Shown: positions 61,086 to 64,000 of the stretch, piece after piece
Numbering within the stretch: position 1 is the first letter of the stretch
Layout: every line of letters begins with the position of its first letter
Origin: Rusavskia elegans
Lineage: Eukaryota; Ascomycota; Lecanoromycetes; Teloschistales; Teloschistaceae
Reading direction: 5' to 3'
DNA length: 64,000 nt
Assembly (NCBI GenBank): GCA_011316305.1
Contig: SAUG01000138.1
Location: forward strand, 1 to 64,000
Program-made: the position numbers and the translations under genes
Notes under the pieces: model-generated
What the model was told of the DNA's origin: nothing
What the model saw: the letters and a program-made list of their open reading frames with translations, nothing else
Database searches by the model: none

Positions 61086-61440
61086 TACAGGCAGTCAAAA
61101 GGGGAAGCCAAGTATAGACTTCTATACAGCATAAGGTATCGACAATGTCACCTAACTCGAAGGACCATCTCATCTGTTGGGGTCGGTGGGGTACTAAAGT
61201 AAAGTCCTTTGCTAGGCCCAATTGGGTATTAGCGAAAAGTATGCAAAATGCAGCGTGGTCATCCGCCCAGCACAAAGCAAGCATTTATTCCGCACCGCAC
61301 TAGCCCGCACAGCACAGCACCAACCTCCCTATCAATCAAATAGCTAGCTCAGCTCCGCACCAAGCCTCGTACGGGCTAGCATGCTACCAGCATATTCAGT
61401 TTATAAACGAGCTTTGACAGAGGCTTTTCCCTACGTTATA
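61086..61440. other. HET gene upstream region up to RIP border
   Basis: The 355 bp hold the HET promoter region and a short stretch rich in agcacagcac-like text at 61,270-61,330. RIP-type AT-rich sequence begins at about 61,440. Confidence 0.5.
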
Positions 61441-64000
61441 GCGATAGAAGATTTTTAAAAAAAAATTTATTATATATAAAAATAAAATGAAATTTTGTAT
61501 AAATTAAATAGAAAACAGCTATTAATATCTATTTTTAGATTGGCTACTTCGGTACGGGTTTCCGTCGGTATTTCGGAAATCTAATCTAAATTTTAACGAA
61601 TTAATTTAATCCGATCTACTAAACGGTTCGAATCGGTTTCTAATATTAAAACCGAAAATCGAATTAGATTATAAAATAGAAACTAATAGAAATTTAATCT
61701 AATCCGATTTATAATTATATTTAATAGTCGAATATAAAAGTAATTATAGATAATATAAAATAATAATATATTTTATTTAAAACTAGTTTATATATCGATA
61801 CTATATAAATAGTGTTATTTTTTTCTAAATAATTCTATAGATATATATTTTTTTTCTAGAATTTTTAATTTTTTAAAATTTATTATTAACTAGCTATTAT
61901 TATATTTTCGGCTCTATCTCTAGATTCTATATTAACTTTTTAATATATTAAGTTTTTTTTTTACTAAATAGTTATATATTTAGTATAGATTATAGCTAGT
62001 TAATAATCTATAAAAAATAAATATAGTTAAATATATTTAATAATATATTATAGAGTTATTTAGAGAAATCTGATATTTCCAAAAATTGATGAAAGATATT
62101 AGTATATCTATAAACGAAAGTATAACGGATAATTATTTAAATTAGATTAAAAATAAATTAGTTAATTACTAGAGCAGTATATAGCGATAACTAATAAATT
62201 AAATACGAGCTATAAAAACGTTAAATTCGGAACCTATATAAATAAATAAAATCTTTTATTATTTAGATTATTTATAAACTAAAATAACAAAAATAGCTTT
62301 ATTTTAAAATATTTATTTACTAAAATCGATAAAATTAAAGTATTTATAGTATTTATTTACTAAAACTACTAAGATATCATTAATACTAATATTTAAATTA
62401 TCTATATATTTCTACTTATTAAAATATAATAGAAAATCTGGTACTATATTAAATACTACTATATTTTTTAAAATATACTATCTATATTTATAATATTAAA
62501 TTCTTTTTTTAGTTTTTTTATTTTAAAAAACCTTTTATTTTTCTTTTTTATAGATAAAAGAAAAAGATAATCGACTAATAATTATTATAAAAAAGTTCTA
62601 TTATTAAATATTAGTATTTTAACTATATATTTTTATTAAAACTATTTCTAGTTAAAGAAATCTTATTATATTAATAAAGATTCTAAAAAATATATAAATT
62701 ATATAAAATAAAATTTTTTTTATTACTTTATTTTATTAATTACTATATATTAGGTTTATTTTAAAAATAAATATAAAAAGTTAAAAAAAGAATTATATAA
62801 AATATATATAAAGTAATAGTATTTTCTTTATTAGATTAATTATATTAAAGAAAAATAATATATTATAGTTAATAGTAAACTATAAAATCTCGAAAAATTA
62901 AAATAAAAAAAAAATTCTATAGATTTATTTTTATTTATTAATTTAGATCTTTTTATTAATATAGCTTCCGAATAGATTATTCTATCTAGTAATTTCGGCT
63001 AGTTAATTATTTTTTTAGTTTTTTTTAATAGAACTAGTATAGAATTTTTTAGTAGTTTTTTTAAATATTTTTCGGAATAGAATAACTTTTCTATTTAATT
63101 AAATAGTTCTAACCTTTTTATTATAGGATCTTTTCGACTATAAAAATATCTTTTTTTTATATTTTAAAATTAAATATCTATTATAATAGTATTCCGAAAT
63201 TAATTAAATTTAAAAGAAATATATAAAATATCGGATATATTTTAATATTTTAAAATAAATTAAATTTAAAGTTTTAAAATTCTTTAATCTTTCTAATTAA
63301 AAATAGTCTAATTTTAATATAGTTAAATTTTTTATTTAAAATTTTTATTTTAGATTCTTTATAAAAAGATATACTTTATTCCTTTTTTTTAATTAAAATA
63401 CTATTTTTTTATTTTTTATTTTAAAAATTACTCGAATATTTCTATATTTTTTGAATATTTTTATAGATTTTTTTTTAAATATCGACTTTTTAAATTATTA
63501 ATTCCGCTAATATATATAGTAGTAGTTATTTAAGTAAATTTAGATTTTTTCTATTATCGATATAGAATAGTATTTTTTTTATTATATTTAATTTTTTTTA
63601 TATTAAATACTAGTCTTACTATTAATAATAATAGAATTTAATTATTCTAAATATTATTAATATTATATTTTAAATACTATTTTAAAGTCTAGTTAATTTA
63701 TTCTATCTATTTATCTATTATCGGATAGAAAGCTATTAATATTTTTAATTTAATACTAAATAAAAGAATAAAGATTTTCTAATAATTTTAAATAAAAAGT
63801 TTATTTCTATTATTTATTAATACTTTTAGTAGTCTATAGTATCGAAATAATTAATCTAAAATAATAAAATTAAATTATTATATTATAAAGTCTTTTTATA
63901 ATAGAATTATATAGATATATTCTATTAGTCTATTTACTATATTTAGTATTAAATTATATTTTATATTTATTATAGAATCTTTTAATTTTAGAAATTTAAT
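61440..64000. repeat. RIP-degraded repeat block, right flank
   Basis: The block is very AT-rich with almost no CpA or TpG and with long A and T runs, and GC is lower than in the left block. No frame or RNA gene was recognised. It begins with a TIR element related to those at 17.5-18.3 kb. The lower GC suggests older or more AT-rich source elements than the left block. Confidence 0.85.
61536..61760. mobile_element. TAGACTGGCC-type TIR element, copy 3
   Basis: It begins TAGATTGGCTACTTCGGTAC, the RIP-altered form of the end seen at 18,171. The sequence over at least 200 bp matches the reverse complement of 17,880-18,047, including aaatagaaactaatagaaat. The far end was not identified. Relative to copy 1 it is inverted, so the gene island is flanked by inverted members of this family. 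Confidence 0.6.

Overview
The window is nuclear DNA of a filamentous ascomycete (Pezizomycotina). The evidence is short GT-AG introns (about 49-106 bp), a cell-wall alpha-1,3-glucan synthase, a HET-domain gene, fungal-only families (DUF6594- and DUF7924-like), and two repeat blocks with an extreme repeat-induced point mutation (RIP) signature. Class or genus cannot be fixed from this sequence alone.

Layout. Positions 1-19,385 and 61,440-64,000 are RIP-degraded repeat DNA. CpA and TpG are almost absent while CpG survives, so ATG codons are nearly missing and TAA/TAG are everywhere. The left block still shows old structure: a 298-bp tandem duplication, a triplicated unit, a 99-bp coding-length repeat, two long reading-frame relics broken only by TAA/TAG, a ~182-bp tandem array whose context is duplicated 2.7 kb away, and TIR elements bordered by TAGACTGGCC, with a related copy on the far right flank. 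Between the blocks lies a 42-kb gene island.

Island, left part (19.6-34.5 kb), accessory in character: two GPI-anchored secreted-protein genes (one Cys-rich, one Asp/Asn-rich), a secreted CAP/PR-1 gene, a 513-bp TA-flanked MITE with ~115-bp inverted repeats, a four-exon gene that joins a fungal STAND-type N-terminal helical domain to a retropepsin-like DTG domain, a divergent DUF6594 membrane-protein gene, a small secreted-protein gene, and two decayed genes (DUF7924-like and ankyrin-repeat).

Island, right part (37.2-61.1 kb): a six-exon alpha-1,3-glucan synthase (2,470 residues as spliced here), an SRPK-like kinase, an MFS transporter of the anion:cation symporter type, a calcineurin-like metallophosphoesterase, an N-myristoylation-type protein with a nucleotidyltransferase-like motif, two uncharacterised genes, a five-exon secreted-protein gene, and a HET-domain gene with a one-base frameshift near its 3' end.

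How they fit together: the glucan synthase, kinase, transporter and phosphoesterase are ordinary genes. Around them are secreted proteins, allorecognition-type families and gene relics, next to RIP-ed repeats, which is the usual picture of a fast-evolving fungal compartment. All exon structures were assembled by hand from splice sites, reading frame and protein continuity; none has been checked against RNA.
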